Positions 53,012 through 61,736 of a stretch of 64,000 nt of DNA are shown here, one piece after another; the first letter of the stretch is position 1; the number at the start of each line of letters is the position of its first letter. The stretch comes from Lachnospiraceae bacterium (lineage in GTDB: Bacteria; Bacillota; Clostridia; Lachnospirales; Lachnospiraceae). Position numbers and translations under genes: made by a program. Location of the stretch: the NCBI GenBank assembly GCA_029225065.1, contig JAQXVT010000037.1:1-64000 (forward strand), read 5' to 3'. A model generated the notes under the pieces. The model was not told where the DNA came from. It saw only the letters and a program-made list of their open reading frames with translations, and did no database searches.

Positions 53012-53836
53012 ATGAAGGAACGTTTGGATGTCCTGCTGGTAAGCCAGGGACTTGCCGCATCACGGGAAAAGGCAAAGGCGATTATTATGGCGGGAAATGT
53101 GCTGGTAAACGGCCAGCGGGAGGACAAGGCCGGGACGATGATCGATGTGAAGGCGGAGATCACGGTGAAAGGCAGTCAGTTAAAATATGTCAGCCGCGGC
53201 GGTCTGAAGCTGGAAAAGGCCATGAGCCATTTTGACCTGACCCTTATCGGAAAGGTATGTATGGATGTCGGTGCATCAACCGGAGGATTTACGGACTGTA
53301 TGCTGCAAAACGGAGCAGTAAAGGTTTATTCTGTGGACGTCGGGCACGGACAGCTGGACTGGAAGTTGAGAAACGATGAGCGGGTCACCTGTATGGAAAA
53401 GACGAATATCCGCTACGTTGTGCCGGAAGATATCGCCGAGCCGCCTGCATTCGTCTCAATCGACGTCTCCTTTATTTCCCTGACCAAGGTGCTGCTTCCG
53501 GTGCGCAATCTGATGACAGAGGACGGCGAAATCGTCTGCCTGATCAAGCCGCAGTTTGAGGCAGGTCGCGAGAAGGTCGGAAAAAAAGGCGTGGTGCGTG
53601 ATCCGAAGGTGCATGAGGAGGTCATCCACAATGTGATCGATTATGCGGCGGAGATTGGACTGGAGAGCCGGAATCTGGAGTTTTCCCCGATCAAGGGACC
53701 GGAGGGAAACATCGAATACCTGCTGCATCTGAAAAAGAAGGATGGACCGGAAGCGGTGCAGCCGTTTGAAATCAGTGTGGAAGAGGTTGTAAAAAAGGCG
53801 CATGAGACGCTGGATACCAAAGCGGAGCAGAAATAG
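53012..53836 (+). CDS. TlyA-family rRNA (cytidine-2'-O)-methyltransferase
   Basis: 274 aa. N-terminal S4 RNA-binding domain (MKERLDVLLVSQGLAASREKAKAIIMAG, in parts about 1-60, with KLEKAMSHF) and an FtsJ/RrmJ-type SAM methyltransferase: CMDVGASTGGFTDCML (about 84-99, SAM motif I), VDVGHGQLDWKLR, and SIDVSFISLTKVLLP (about 149-163). Homologue of Bacillus YqxC, in the same position upstream of argR-recN. TlyA methylates 16S and 23S rRNA; some relatives are called hemolysin A for historical reasons. AATAAGGAGTAGGAG precedes the ATG. Confidence 0.9.
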   Translation: MKERLDVLLVSQGLAASREKAKAIIMAGNVLVNGQREDKAGTMIDVKAEITVKGSQLKYVSRGGLKLEKAMSHFDLTLIGKVCMDVGASTGGFTDCMLQNGAVKVYSVDVGHGQLDWKLRNDERVTCMEKTNIRYVVPEDIAEPPAFVSIDVSFISLTKVLLPVRNLMTEDGEIVCLIKPQFEAGREKVGKKGVVRDPKVHEEVIHNVIDYAAEIGLESRNLEFSPIKGPEGNIEYLLHLKKKDGPEAVQPFEISVEEVVKKAHETLDTKAEQK

Positions 53837-53892
53837 GATTTTTCAGATATACTCTGATCTGGCCCGCGCCGGATGGTGAAATTGGAGTAAAA

Positions 53893-54753
53893 ATGGACAC
53901 CTTTTATATTATAACGAATTATCAGAAGGACCCGGAGATGGCGGTGGCACATGAGATTCAGGAATATCTGGAATCAAAAGGGAAAACGTGCTACATTCAG
54001 CAAAGAGAGGCGGAGGATCCGCAGGGAAAGTATCACTATACGGATGCACAGCGGGTTTCGGATGAGGTAGAGTGTGTGCTGGTGCTCGGCGGAGACGGAA
54101 CGCTTCTGCAGGCGGCGCGTGATCTGGTCGACCGTGCAATCCCGCTCCTTGGCATCAACATGGGGACACTGGGATATCTGGCGGAGATCGACCGGAAAAA
54201 CATTTTCCCGGCGCTCGATAAGCTGATCGAAGGGGAATACACGGTGGAGCACCGGATGATGCTGACCGGTACGGCCTTTCATCAGAGCCGCAGAATGCTC
54301 GCGGATATCGCGCTCAATGACATCGTCATCAGCCGGAATGGACGGCCGCGCGTAGTTGATTTTAATGTGTATGTCGACGGAGCATTTTTAAGCTCCTACA
54401 CGGCGGACGGCATCATCATCTCGACGCCGACTGGCTCGACCGGATACAATCTCTCCGTGGGAGGACCGATCGTTGCGCCGGAGGCTTCTTTGATTTTGGT
54501 GACGGCAATCGCGCCGCATACGCTGAATTCCAGACCGATCGTGCTGCCGGATTTTGTGGAGATCACGATCGAGATCGGCACGAATCACGGCACCGATATC
54601 GACGGAGCGGAGGCGACATTTGACGGCGACACCTCGGTAAAATTAAATTCCGGTGACCGGATCGTCATCACGCGCTCCAGGCGGGAGGCGCTGATGATCA
54701 AGACGAAAAATACCAGCTTTCTCGAGATTCTGAGAGAAAAAATGAGCAGGTAG
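53893..54753 (+). CDS. nadK: NAD kinase (ATP/polyphosphate-dependent)
   Basis: 286 aa. Phosphorylates NAD to NADP. The diacylglycerol-kinase-like nucleotide motif VLVLGGDGTLLQAAR (about 57-71) with GGDGT, the GINMGTLGYLAEID segment (about 84-97), and the C-terminal YTADGIIISTPTGSTGYNLSVGGPIV (TPTGSTAY-type, in parts about 168-190) are intact. It lies between tlyA and argR, the usual firmicute order. Only a weak ribosome site (TTGGAGTAAAA) precedes the ATG. Confidence 0.95.
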   Translation: MDTFYIITNYQKDPEMAVAHEIQEYLESKGKTCYIQQREAEDPQGKYHYTDAQRVSDEVECVLVLGGDGTLLQAARDLVDRAIPLLGINMGTLGYLAEIDRKNIFPALDKLIEGEYTVEHRMMLTGTAFHQSRRMLADIALNDIVISRNGRPRVVDFNVYVDGAFLSSYTADGIIISTPTGSTGYNLSVGGPIVAPEASLILVTAIAPHTLNSRPIVLPDFVEITIEIGTNHGTDIDGAEATFDGDTSVKLNSGDRIVITRSRREALMIKTKNTSFLEILREKMSR

Positions 54754-54773
54754 CAGCAGAAAGGAGATACAAC

Positions 54774-55229
54774 ATGAAAATCGGCAGACAGGCAAGAATT
54801 GTGGATCTGATCGGAAAATACGATATAGAGACACAGGAGGAGCTGGCAGATTATCTGAAGAAGGAAGGCTATCGCGTCACGCAGGCGACGATTTCCAGAG
54901 ATATACGGGAACTGAAGCTGACCAAGATCGCAACGAACGACGGACAGCAGAAGTACGCGCTGATGCAGCCGCAGGGGGCCGGAATGAATGAAAAGTATCT
55001 CCGGGTGCTCAAGGACGGATTCGTGTCGATGGATATGGCGCAGAATATTCTCGTGATCAAGACGGTGTCCGGCATGGCGATGGCCGTTGCGGCCGCGATC
55101 GATGCGATGCACTGGTCAGAAGTAGCAGGCTGCATAGCCGGGGACGATACGATCATGTGCGCGATCCGCAGCACAGAGGACACCCTGCGGGTGATGGACA
55201 AGATTGGAAGAATTGTGGGCAAACAGTAA
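54774..55229 (+). CDS. argR: Arginine repressor ArgR/AhrC
   Basis: 151-aa hexameric transcription factor controlling arginine genes. N-terminal winged helix: RIVDLIGKYDIETQEELADYL, then VTQATISRDIRELKLTKI (about 39-56), the DNA-recognition segment. C-terminal domain has VKTVSGMAMAVAAAIDAMHW (about 96-115) and AGDDTIMCAIRS (about 122-133), the arginine-binding region with the conserved GDDT. AAAGGAGATACAAC precedes the ATG. Position before recN matches AhrC of Bacillus. Confidence 0.95.
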   Translation: MKIGRQARIVDLIGKYDIETQEELADYLKKEGYRVTQATISRDIRELKLTKIATNDGQQKYALMQPQGAGMNEKYLRVLKDGFVSMDMAQNILVIKTVSGMAMAVAAAIDAMHWSEVAGCIAGDDTIMCAIRSTEDTLRVMDKIGRIVGKQ

Positions 55230-55279
55230 CCGCAGGCCGGAGACGGGAACAGACAGTCGGGGAGAGTACAGGAAAACAG

Positions 55280-56977
55280 ATGTTAGTAAGTTTACATGTG
55301 AAAAACATGGCGCTGATAAAAGAAGTAGAAGTAGAATTCGGCAGAGGATTAAATATCATGACCGGAGAGACGGGCGCCGGAAAATCAATTGTAATCGGAG
55401 CAGTCAACATCGCGCTCGGCACCGGAAATTTCCGCGATTATGTGCCGGAGAATGCGGACTATGCGCTGGTTGAACTCGTATTTGTGACGGACAATCCGGC
55501 CGTGCGCCGGAAGATGCTGGCGCAGGAGCTGCCATTTGAGGATGGAGAGATTATCATTACGCGGCGCTACCGTGCTGGCCGTTCGTCAAGCAAGATCAAC
55601 GGTGAGACGGTATCGGTCTCCTTTGTGCGGGAGCTGGCCGTGGAGCTGATTGACATTCATGGACAGCATGAGCATCAGTCGCTTCTGTATGAAAAAAATC
55701 ATCTCACAATCCTCGATGAATTTGCGCATGATGCGCTGGGAGACCGTCTGGCGCGCTGCAGGGAGCTGCACCGCAGTTACCAGAAGTGCCGCAGAAAGTG
55801 GCAGGATGCGCAGGCAGATGAGAGCCAGAGGGCAAAGGAACTTGATTTCCTGCAGTTTGAACTTGAGGAGATCGAGGCGGCAAACTTAAGGGTTGGCGAG
55901 GATGACGAGCTGGAGAGCAGCTATCGGCTGATGGCAAACGGTCAGAAGATCATGGAAGCGCTCTCAGAGACAGGGATCCTGACCGGAGCAAACGGCTGTG
56001 CCGGGGCAGAGGATGAGATCGGTCATGCGGTGCGTGCGCTTGCGGCCGTACAGTCGTACGACGATGGTCTGGAGGAGCTTGGCACTTCACTTGGTGAGAT
56101 CGAAGCGCTGCTCAACGATTTTAACCGCAGCCTTTCCGGCTATATGGATGAGTTTTCGTTTGATGCGCAGGCGATGAAGGAGACGGAGGAGCGCCTCGAT
56201 CTTCTGAACCGCTTAAAGACAAAATATGGAAATACGATCGAGGAGATTCTCGAGTTTGCCGAAGAAAAAAGGCAGCGGATGGATGTTCTGATGAATTATG
56301 AGACATACATCGAAGGGCTGCAGCACGAATATGAGCAGAAGAAAAAGGAATTTTTGAGGCTCACGGATGAAATTTCACAGATCCGTAAAAACTATGCAAA
56401 GAAACTTTCCGATCAGATCGTGGCGGCGCTGGTGGATCTGAATTTTCTGGATGTCCGTTTTGAGATTGCATTTAAAGAGCTTGCAGAGCCGAATGAAAAC
56501 GGAGGAGACGAGGTCTGCTTTATGATTTCCACGAATCCGGGACTTCCGCTCCGCCCGCTTGCGAGCGTGGCGTCCGGCGGTGAACTGTCGCGTATCATGC
56601 TGGCAATCAAGGCGGTCATGGCGGACAAGGATGCGGTGGAGACGCTGATTTTCGATGAGATCGACACCGGAATCAGCGGACGTACGGCGCAGAAGGTTTC
56701 CGAGAAGATGGCAGTGATTGCAAAAAATCATCAGCTTTTGTGTATCACGCATCTGGCCCAGATCGCGGCGATGGCGGATCAGCATTACATCATCGAAAAA
56801 AAGCCGGCGAACAGCAAGACCGTCACGAACATCGGACTGCTCTCCGAGGAGGAAAGCGTGCAGGAGCTTGCGAGAATTCTTGGTGGCGCGCGGATTACCG
56901 ATACGGTGCTCGAGAGTGCGCGTGAGATGAAAGAGCTGGCGGAGAGTATGAAAAAAATGGGCGCGGGTTCGAAGTAA
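55280..56977 (+). CDS. recN: DNA repair protein RecN
   Basis: 565-aa SMC-like ATPase recruited early to double-strand breaks. MLVSLHVKNMALIKEVEVEF and Walker A GETGAGKS (about 32-39) start the head; a coiled-coil/hinge middle (about 160-400, including RIDIHGQHEHQSLL-type IDIHGQHEHQ at about 120-130) follows; the signature SVASGGELSRIMLAIKA (about 430-446) and Walker B LIFDEIDTGISGR (about 456-468) complete the ATPase. Start at ATG 55280, 50 bases after argR; longer in-frame starts would run into argR. A weak site (AGGAAAAC) precedes it. Confidence 0.95.
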   Translation: MLVSLHVKNMALIKEVEVEFGRGLNIMTGETGAGKSIVIGAVNIALGTGNFRDYVPENADYALVELVFVTDNPAVRRKMLAQELPFEDGEIIITRRYRAGRSSSKINGETVSVSFVRELAVELIDIHGQHEHQSLLYEKNHLTILDEFAHDALGDRLARCRELHRSYQKCRRKWQDAQADESQRAKELDFLQFELEEIEAANLRVGEDDELESSYRLMANGQKIMEALSETGILTGANGCAGAEDEIGHAVRALAAVQSYDDGLEELGTSLGEIEALLNDFNRSLSGYMDEFSFDAQAMKETEERLDLLNRLKTKYGNTIEEILEFAEEKRQRMDVLMNYETYIEGLQHEYEQKKKEFLRLTDEISQIRKNYAKKLSDQIVAALVDLNFLDVRFEIAFKELAEPNENGGDEVCFMISTNPGLPLRPLASVASGGELSRIMLAIKAVMADKDAVETLIFDEIDTGISGRTAQKVSEKMAVIAKNHQLLCITHLAQIAAMADQHYIIEKKPANSKTVTNIGLLSEEESVQELARILGGARITDTVLESAREMKELAESMKKMGAGSK

Positions 56978-57163
56978 TATAAAGAAAGAACTGGCAGAAA
57001 ACACAAAAACATACCAGAGTTGGAATCGCTCCGATTCCACATACTGAAAGCAGAGACGAAAGTACTCTGCTTTTTCTGTGCACGAAAGTTCGGAACTCTG
57101 CCTGCCGCTTCCGAAACCGCCGGAAAAGGCGGCAGGCGAGCGGACGAAAGAGAGGTGCAAAGG

Positions 57164-58366
57164 ATGAATGCGAGAAAAAAGTACAGAATTCTGGTATGTA
57201 CGCTGCTGGTGCTGTCCGTCATGGCGACGGCGGGAGCATGCGTGGCGGCATTGAAAAGGCAGATTCCGGATCACATGACAGTGAGAGAGCGCGGGGAGGC
57301 TCCGGCCCTTTTTTCAGGACTTCTGGGAAACTGGATCGAGACAAAGGTGGAGGACAGCGTGGAAACTGGAGAGGGAAAATACGAAATTCTCTATTCCCTA
57401 TTTGGCAGGATTCCGCTGAAAACGGCGAGCGCCAGCGTAGCAGAATCCAAATCTGTCTACGTCGGCGGCGCGCCGGTTGGAATCTACCTGGACACAAAGG
57501 GCGTTTATGTGGTGGATACCGGGATGATTCAGACGGCCGCCGGGGAAAGCTGCTGCCCGGCGCAGGGCAGTGTGAAAAGCGGCGATTATATTGAAAAGGT
57601 AGACGGAAAAGAGATTGCGACAAAGGAAGAACTGGTGGAATGCATCAGCACATCCGGCGGAAAAGAGGTGGAACTGGGACTGCGGCGGGACGATCAGGAG
57701 GTATCCTGCACGGTCCTGCCGGTAGAGGATGACACCGGCACCTACCGCGCCGGAATCTGGGCGCGCAACAACACACAGGGCATCGGGACATTGACGTACG
57801 TCGATGAGGAGGGCCATTTCGGGGCGCTCGGCCACGGAATCAGCGACGTCGACACCGGCGAACTGCTGGAAATCACAGACGGCGTGCTGTACGATGCGGA
57901 TGTACTTTCCGTCGTGAAAGGGACACAGGGTTCACCGGGCGAGCTTTCCGGTGTCATCCACTACAAGGAGGGCTATAGGATCGGCGTGATCGATGAAAAT
58001 AGCAGCAACGGAATCTACGGGACAATCTCCGGTTTCCCGCTTTTGGCCGAGCATCTGACAAAGTACGAGACAGCCAACCGCCAGGAGGTAAAAACCGGAC
58101 CGGCATCGATTCTCTGCTTTGCGGGAGGCACGACGAAAACCTTTGAAATCGAGATCGAGGAGCTGCGGATGAATGACAAAAATATCAACAAGGGTATGGT
58201 GCTGCGCGTCACCGATCCAGAGCTTCTGGAGCTCACCGGCGGAATCGTCCAGGGCATGAGCGGCTCCCCCATCCTCCAGAACGGCCGTATCGTCGGAGCT
58301 GTGACGCATGTTTTTGTGAACAATCCGGAGAAGGGGTATGGGATCTTTATTGAGGATATGCTTTAG
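57164..58366 (+). CDS. spoIVB: Stage IV sporulation protein B, serine peptidase
   Basis: 400-aa S55 peptidase secreted from the forespore into the intermembrane space, where in Bacillus it triggers pro-sigma-K processing. N-terminal TM/signal segment (about 8-26), a PDZ domain (around GAVKSGDYIEKVDGKEI-like VKSGDYIEKVDGKEI, about 129-143), then the SpoIVB peptidase region with catalytic His in GALGHGISDVDTG (about 224) and Ser in GIVQGMSGSPILQNG (about 366). Start at ATG 57164 after AGAGAGGTGCAAAGG; an in-frame start at 57020 is unsupported. In Bacillus spo0A follows at once; here a hydrolase gene and a gene graveyard intervene. Confidence 0.94.
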   Translation: MNARKKYRILVCTLLVLSVMATAGACVAALKRQIPDHMTVRERGEAPALFSGLLGNWIETKVEDSVETGEGKYEILYSLFGRIPLKTASASVAESKSVYVGGAPVGIYLDTKGVYVVDTGMIQTAAGESCCPAQGSVKSGDYIEKVDGKEIATKEELVECISTSGGKEVELGLRRDDQEVSCTVLPVEDDTGTYRAGIWARNNTQGIGTLTYVDEEGHFGALGHGISDVDTGELLEITDGVLYDADVLSVVKGTQGSPGELSGVIHYKEGYRIGVIDENSSNGIYGTISGFPLLAEHLTKYETANRQEVKTGPASILCFAGGTTKTFEIEIEELRMNDKNINKGMVLRVTDPELLELTGGIVQGMSGSPILQNGRIVGAVTHVFVNNPEKGYGIFIEDML

Positions 58367-58428
58367 AGTTTGGAAATGCAGGATGGAAAAAAGGTAAAAA
58401 ACTGGAAAGAAACGGGAAATGAAACCAG

Positions 58429-58453
58429 CGGCAGCCTGCGGGCTGCCGGTTTT
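58429..58453 (+). terminator. Terminator of spoIVB
   Basis: CGGCAGCC (58429-58436), 4-base loop, GGCTGCCG (58441-58448), then GTTTT. It separates spoIVB from the genes inserted before spo0A. Confidence 0.8.
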
Positions 58454-58536
58454 CGGGTGGGGAAGCTGGAAACTGGACTGTTTTGCTTTGGAAGAATGGG
58501 ACCCTGTGTAAGCTGGGATGACCGTCATACATTGTC

Positions 58537-58565
58537 TTGACAATTCGAAACGGTATTATTAGAAT
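58537..58565 (+). promoter_or_regulatory. Promoter of the alpha/beta hydrolase gene
   Basis: TTGACA (58537-58542), 17-base spacer, TAGAAT (58560-58565). The leader would be about 190 bases and includes two hairpins. Confidence 0.65.
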
Positions 58566-58580
58566 AAAAACAGAAACGGT

Positions 58581-58639
58581 CGGAAGAAAGCGAACTGCTG
58601 TCTTCCGGGAAAGAGAAAGGCTGCCGAAGGGCAGCTTTT
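58581..58639 (+). other. Tandem leader hairpins, possible attenuator
   Basis: First hairpin CGGAAGA/TCTTCCG (about 58580-58606); second GCTGCC (58620-58625), 4-base loop, GGCAGC (58630-58635) then TTTT. The second resembles a short intrinsic terminator inside the hydrolase leader. Confidence 0.4.
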
Positions 58640-58764
58640 CTAATAAAAACAGGTTAGAAAAAACTAATCAAATACAGACGGAACGGACCGCTGTGGAATA
58701 TTTTGCGGTACGTTTGGGCTCGCTCGAAAATGGATTGAGACAAAAATAATCTGGAGGTAAGACA

Positions 58765-59532
58765 ATGAAAGTATATTCGTTTGGAAACACCAAGGCACCT
58801 GCAATTTTACTGCTTCCGGGCACCTGCTGCCACTGGGAGGGCAATTTCGGAGCGGTGATTCCGCTTCTGGATCAGGATTACCACGTGCTTTGTGTCAGCT
58901 ATGACGGATTTGACGAGACGGAGCAGACCGAGTTTTCGTCGATGCTGGAGGAAACGGAAAAGATCGAGGACTATATCAAACAGCATCTGGGCGGACGAAT
59001 CCGGGCAGCCTATGGATGCTCGCTTGGCGGTTCATTCGTCGGGCTTCTGGCTGCAAGGCAGAACATCCATATGGATTACGGAATCCTCGGAAGCTCCGAT
59101 CTGGATCAGACGTCGCCGTTTGTTGCAAAACTACAGACCGGGATTCTGATTCCGCTCTTGTATCCGTTTATCCGGAACGGAAAGTTCGGACTGCGCTTTC
59201 TGCAAAAAAGGATGGAAAAAAGTCTGGCGGAAAGAGGAGAATACGCCAGTAAATTTGTGGAAATGCTGGGCGGTGCGCGGCCTTATGTGACGAAGAAAAG
59301 CTGCCGGAACCAGTTTTACTCGGATCTGATCACAGCCCTGCCGGATCGGATCGACGTGCCGGGGACGGAGATTCATATTTTTTATGCACTGAAAATGGGA
59401 GAAAAATACCGTGCACGTTACGAACAGCATTTTGCACATCCGGTGATTCATGCGCAGGATATGCAGCACGAGGAACTGTTGGTCTGCCACCCTGGGCAGT
59501 GGGCACAGCTGGTGAAGAGCATTATCGGTTGA
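58765..59532 (+). CDS. Alpha/beta-hydrolase-fold protein
   Basis: 255-aa cytosolic alpha/beta hydrolase. LLLPGTCCHWEGNF (about 15-28) forms the oxyanion-side loop after strand 3, and AAYGCSLGGSFVGLLAAR (about 83-100) carries the nucleophile elbow GxSxG with Ser about 88; a late His, HAQDMQHEELLVCHPGQW, gives candidate catalytic His near 240. Substrate unknown; no lipase or esterase subfamily is clear. TCTGGAGGTAAGAC precedes the ATG. It has its own promoter and lies between spoIVB and the decayed cluster, so it does not appear to belong to the sporulation unit. Confidence 0.75.
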   Translation: MKVYSFGNTKAPAILLLPGTCCHWEGNFGAVIPLLDQDYHVLCVSYDGFDETEQTEFSSMLEETEKIEDYIKQHLGGRIRAAYGCSLGGSFVGLLAARQNIHMDYGILGSSDLDQTSPFVAKLQTGILIPLLYPFIRNGKFGLRFLQKRMEKSLAERGEYASKFVEMLGGARPYVTKKSCRNQFYSDLITALPDRIDVPGTEIHIFYALKMGEKYRARYEQHFAHPVIHAQDMQHEELLVCHPGQWAQLVKSIIG

Positions 59533-59604
59533 CGATATCGAAGAAAATGTGACCGGAGTCAGCCGGATGCAGGATCATAAAGAAAAGAAATCGAGATTTT
59601 GTTT

Positions 59605-59796
59605 TCAAATAACCATGAGAACGTGTTTATGTGTCAGTAGTTTTTTGACAGCGTTCTGATAGCTGTATGCATGATTTTCAGGATATCCGATCTCGTCAAT
59701 GGTGATCCATGCATCAGAGGAATTCAGAAAGGAATTAAAAAAGAAGTTCCTTTCTCGCAAAACGATTTCGGAACAGGCTGTATTCGATTTTCCGTA
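59605..59796 (-). pseudogene. Possible fragment of a THEP1-like nucleoside-triphosphatase
   Basis: A minus-strand frame ending at the TGA 59607-59605 reads VRYGKSN..., then AWITIDEIGYPEN and AVKKLLTHKHVLMVI. The IDEIGxxE element followed by a VL-x-VI strand resembles the Walker B region of THEP1/NTPase_1 proteins, which occur in molybdenum-enzyme gene clusters. No start, P-loop or ribosome site remains. It is in a different frame from the regulator remnant next to it. The assignment is tentative. Confidence 0.35.
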
Positions 59797-59831
59797 CCGG
59801 ACAGGTTTGGATCGAACCGGCCGGAAAAAGA

Positions 59832-59911
59832 GCGCAAAAGACGATATGGACCTTCGCCAAAGAATTTTTCATTGTTCTCATCAAAAAAATAATCTTTGTA
59901 ACTGCTTTCAT
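59832..59911 (-). pseudogene. Remnant of a ModE-like winged-helix regulator (frameshifted, truncated)
   Basis: A minus-strand ATG at 59911 has an excellent AGGAGGA site 9 bases upstream and begins MKAVTKIIF; after a run of seven T (A at 59883-59889) the frame must shift to continue as DENNEKFFGEGPYRLLR. That order is the N-terminus of ModE-type molybdate-responsive regulators of the kind linked to clostridial xanthine dehydrogenase clusters. Homology stops at about 59832, before the helix-turn-helix, so most of the gene is gone. Confidence 0.6.
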
Positions 59912-59926
59912 GAGATAACGTCCTCC

Positions 59927-59980
59927 TATGACATTTTTACCGTCATAGCCAGCTGACAGGTCGTTTACGGTTAACAGATT
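59927..59980 (-). pseudogene. Possible N-terminal scrap of an ABC transporter ATPase
   Basis: The minus strand encodes NLLTVNDLSAGYDGKNVI, the beta-strand 1 pattern (LLxVxxLSxGYxGKxVI) of ABC ATPases, cut off before the Walker A motif. It lies just upstream of the regulator remnant on the same strand. Eighteen residues only, so the call is weak; a molybdate ABC transporter would fit the setting. Confidence 0.3.
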
Positions 59981-60004
59981 CCTTCCGGATGCCTCCTCCT
60001 CAGA

Positions 60005-60150
60005 TACGGTGCAACACAGGGAATCTTTGCACTGGAGACATCCGTAAACGAACTTGCCGGGAAGCTGGGGATCGATCCGACGGTGCTCCGTGAGAAAAAC
60101 ATGCTTCGCGAGGGTATGAAAATGCCGGCTTATTACGGGGAAACGGCAAA
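60005..60150 (+). pseudogene. Fragment of xanthine dehydrogenase molybdenum-binding subunit
   Basis: The plus frame from 60005 reads YGATQGIFALETSVNEL, then AGKLGIDPTVLREKNMLREG and MKMPAYYGE. This is the xanthine oxidase/aldehyde oxidase family segment (G-x-Q-x-x-F-A-x-E-x-x-x-x-E-x-A-x-x-L-G-x-D-P-x-x-x-R-x-x-N). There is no start codon or ribosome site, and homology ends near 60150 where a permease fragment begins in another frame. Confidence 0.75.
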
Positions 60151-60161
60151 TGCCTGTGCCC

Positions 60162-60503
60162 TGGACCGGCGCAGTTTTTCTGATCCTTTGTGGACTCTGC
60201 CCGAAGCTTGCGGCGCTTGTTTCCATTATGCCGCAGTCTTTCCTTGGCGGTGCGGCTGTTATGATGTTCTCGTCGATCGTATTCAGCGGAATTTCCCTGA
60301 TCACAAAGACAGAACTTAATGCCCGGAATCTCTCTATTGTATCGGCGGCACTCGGCGTAGGCTATGGTATGGGAACCAATCCGGATATTCTTGTACATGC
60401 ACCGCAGCTGGTACAGCTTGTGTTCGGCGGTTCCGGGATCGTGCCGGCGGCGATGGCAGCGATCTTACTGAATATCATTCTTCCGAAAGAGGGGAAAGAA
60501 TAA
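60162..60503 (+). pseudogene. C-terminal fragment of an NCS2 xanthine/uracil permease
   Basis: About 113 residues from TGAVFLILCGLCPKLAALVS through MPQSFLGGAAVMMFSSIV to GGSGIVPAAMAAILLNIILP and the stop at 60503. MPQxxLGGAAxxMF is the NCS2 (UraA/XanP/PbuX) TM10 signature. The N-terminal ~330 residues are missing. It is fused, out of frame, to the xanthine dehydrogenase fragment, which marks a deletion joint at about 60150-60162. Confidence 0.85.
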
Positions 60504-60514
60504 TAAAAAATAAT

Positions 60515-60521
60515 TTCGACA
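60515..60521 (-). promoter_or_regulatory. Candidate Spo0A binding site (0A box)
   Basis: TTCGACA is the reverse complement of the 0A-box core TGTCGAA. It lies about 330 bases upstream of spo0A. A single 7-mer is weak evidence. Confidence 0.35.
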
Positions 60522-60646
60522 TTTTTTGCTTTTTCACTCTAAAATCTGTCACAAATCGACTTTTTAAACGTTATTATCCTGTGTGGATTCAGATTTTCCG
60601 TGTAGAATTTTGACGATTCGTGACGAACGGACGGGATAAGATTTTG

Positions 60647-60674
60647 TTGCGGATATAGGGGATTGTTATATAAT
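60647..60674 (+). promoter_or_regulatory. Candidate vegetative promoter of spo0A
   Basis: TTGCGG (60647-60652), 16-base spacer, TATAAT (60669-60674), about 165 bases before the start codon. Confidence 0.45.
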
Positions 60675-60844
60675 ACAGTTAGTGTTTATTCGTGACAGTT
60701 TTTTTGTTCGGGCCCACGGAAAATTCGGCGAATCAACAACAAAATAGGGCAGAAAGCGTATTCTTCGGAGAAATGGCTGGATGTTGGCAGGAGTCATTTT
60801 TGCGGGAAAACGTCGACTGCTGAGGGTGAGGAGAGGAATATAGG

Positions 60845-61642
60845 ATGGAGAAGCTGAATATTGCGATTGCCGATGATAATGCGCTGATGGTGCAGCTGCT
60901 GGATCAGATCGTCAGCAGCGACGAAGAACTGAGAGTGGTCGGGAAAGCCGGAAACGGAGAAGAACTGATCGATATCATCAGAGAAAAGAAACCGGATGTG
61001 GTTTTGATGGATATTATCATGCCGAAGCTGGACGGACTTGCGGTACTGGATCGTGTCAATCACGAGCCTGAGATGAAAAAGCCAGCGTTTATTGTGATTT
61101 CAGCAGTGGGTCAGGAAAAAACGACAGAGGATGCGTTTGAACTGGGTGCGGATTACTATATTTTAAAACCATTTGACCGTGACACAGTCCTGAAACGGAT
61201 CAAGCGGGCACGTGTAAAACGTCCAGGATTTCCGGTAAAAATAAAAGCTGCGGAAACAAATGTAAATGAAAACGAATATCTGGAACGGAATCTGGAGACG
61301 GACGTCACCAACATCATCCATGAGGTAGGCGTACCAGCACATATCAAGGGCTATCAGTATCTGCGGGATGCGATTATCATGTCGGTCACCGATATGGAGA
61401 TGCTCAATTCGATTACGAAAATTTTATATCCGACGATTGCAAAACAGCACCAGACGACACCGAGCCGTGTGGAGCGCGCAATCCGCCATGCAATCGAGGT
61501 GGCCTGGAGCAGAGGCAAGATGGATACGATCGAGGAATTGTTTGGATATACGGTGAGCGGCGGAAAAGGAAAACCGACAAATTCAGAATTTATTGCACTT
61601 ATTGCTGATAAAATCAGGCTGGAATACAAAAATCGCAGATAA
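60845..61642 (+). CDS. spo0A: Sporulation master regulator Spo0A
   Basis: 265-aa response regulator. Receiver domain with IADDN acidic pocket (about 10-12), phosphoacceptor Asp in VVLMDIIMP (about 56) and the Lys of YYILKPFD (about 107); a linker (about 130-150); and the Spo0A C-terminal DNA-binding domain with [16 protein letters not shown] and [20 protein letters not shown] (about 205-224), the recognition helix, ending in [10 protein letters not shown]. All domains are complete, so the regulator should work. GAGGAGAGGAATATAGG precedes the ATG. In Bacillus it directly follows spoIVB; here 2.5 kb of other sequence is inserted. Confidence 0.97.
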   Translation: MEKLNIAIADDNALMVQLLDQIVSSDEELRVVGKAGNGEELIDIIREKKPDVVLMDIIMPKLDGLAVLDRVNHEPEMKKPAFIVISAVGQEKTTEDAFELGADYYILKPFDRDTVLKRIKRARVKRPGFPVKIKAAETNVNENEYLERNLETDVTNIIHEVGVPAHIKGYQYLRDAIIMSVTDMEMLNSITKILYPTIAKQHQTTPSRVERAIRHAIEVAWSRGKMDTIEELFGYTVSGGKGKPTNSEFIALIADKIRLEYKNRR

Positions 61643-61657
61643 ATTTCGCAAATATAC

Positions 61658-61686
61658 TTTTCATTACGACGAAAATGAGTTATAAT
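61658..61686 (+). promoter_or_regulatory. Promoter of glgA
   Basis: TTTTCA (61658-61663), 17-base spacer, TATAAT (61681-61686), about 50 bases before the start codon. Confidence 0.45.
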
Positions 61687-61736
61687 TTTATAAAACTCAG
61701 GAGTCTGAGTTCAGACTCGTCGATGGAGGTTCGTGT

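Larger units (their letters stand above)
60504..60844. other. Regulatory region upstream of spo0A
   Basis: About 340 bases holding a candidate 0A box at 60515 and a candidate promoter at 60647. A sigma-H type promoter could not be identified with confidence. No gene seen. Confidence 0.5.

Noticed and set aside
59699-59956. 85-codon plus-strand frame in the decayed region
   Set aside because: It is antisense to the regulator and NTPase remnants, which have recognisable residues and, for the regulator, a ribosome site.
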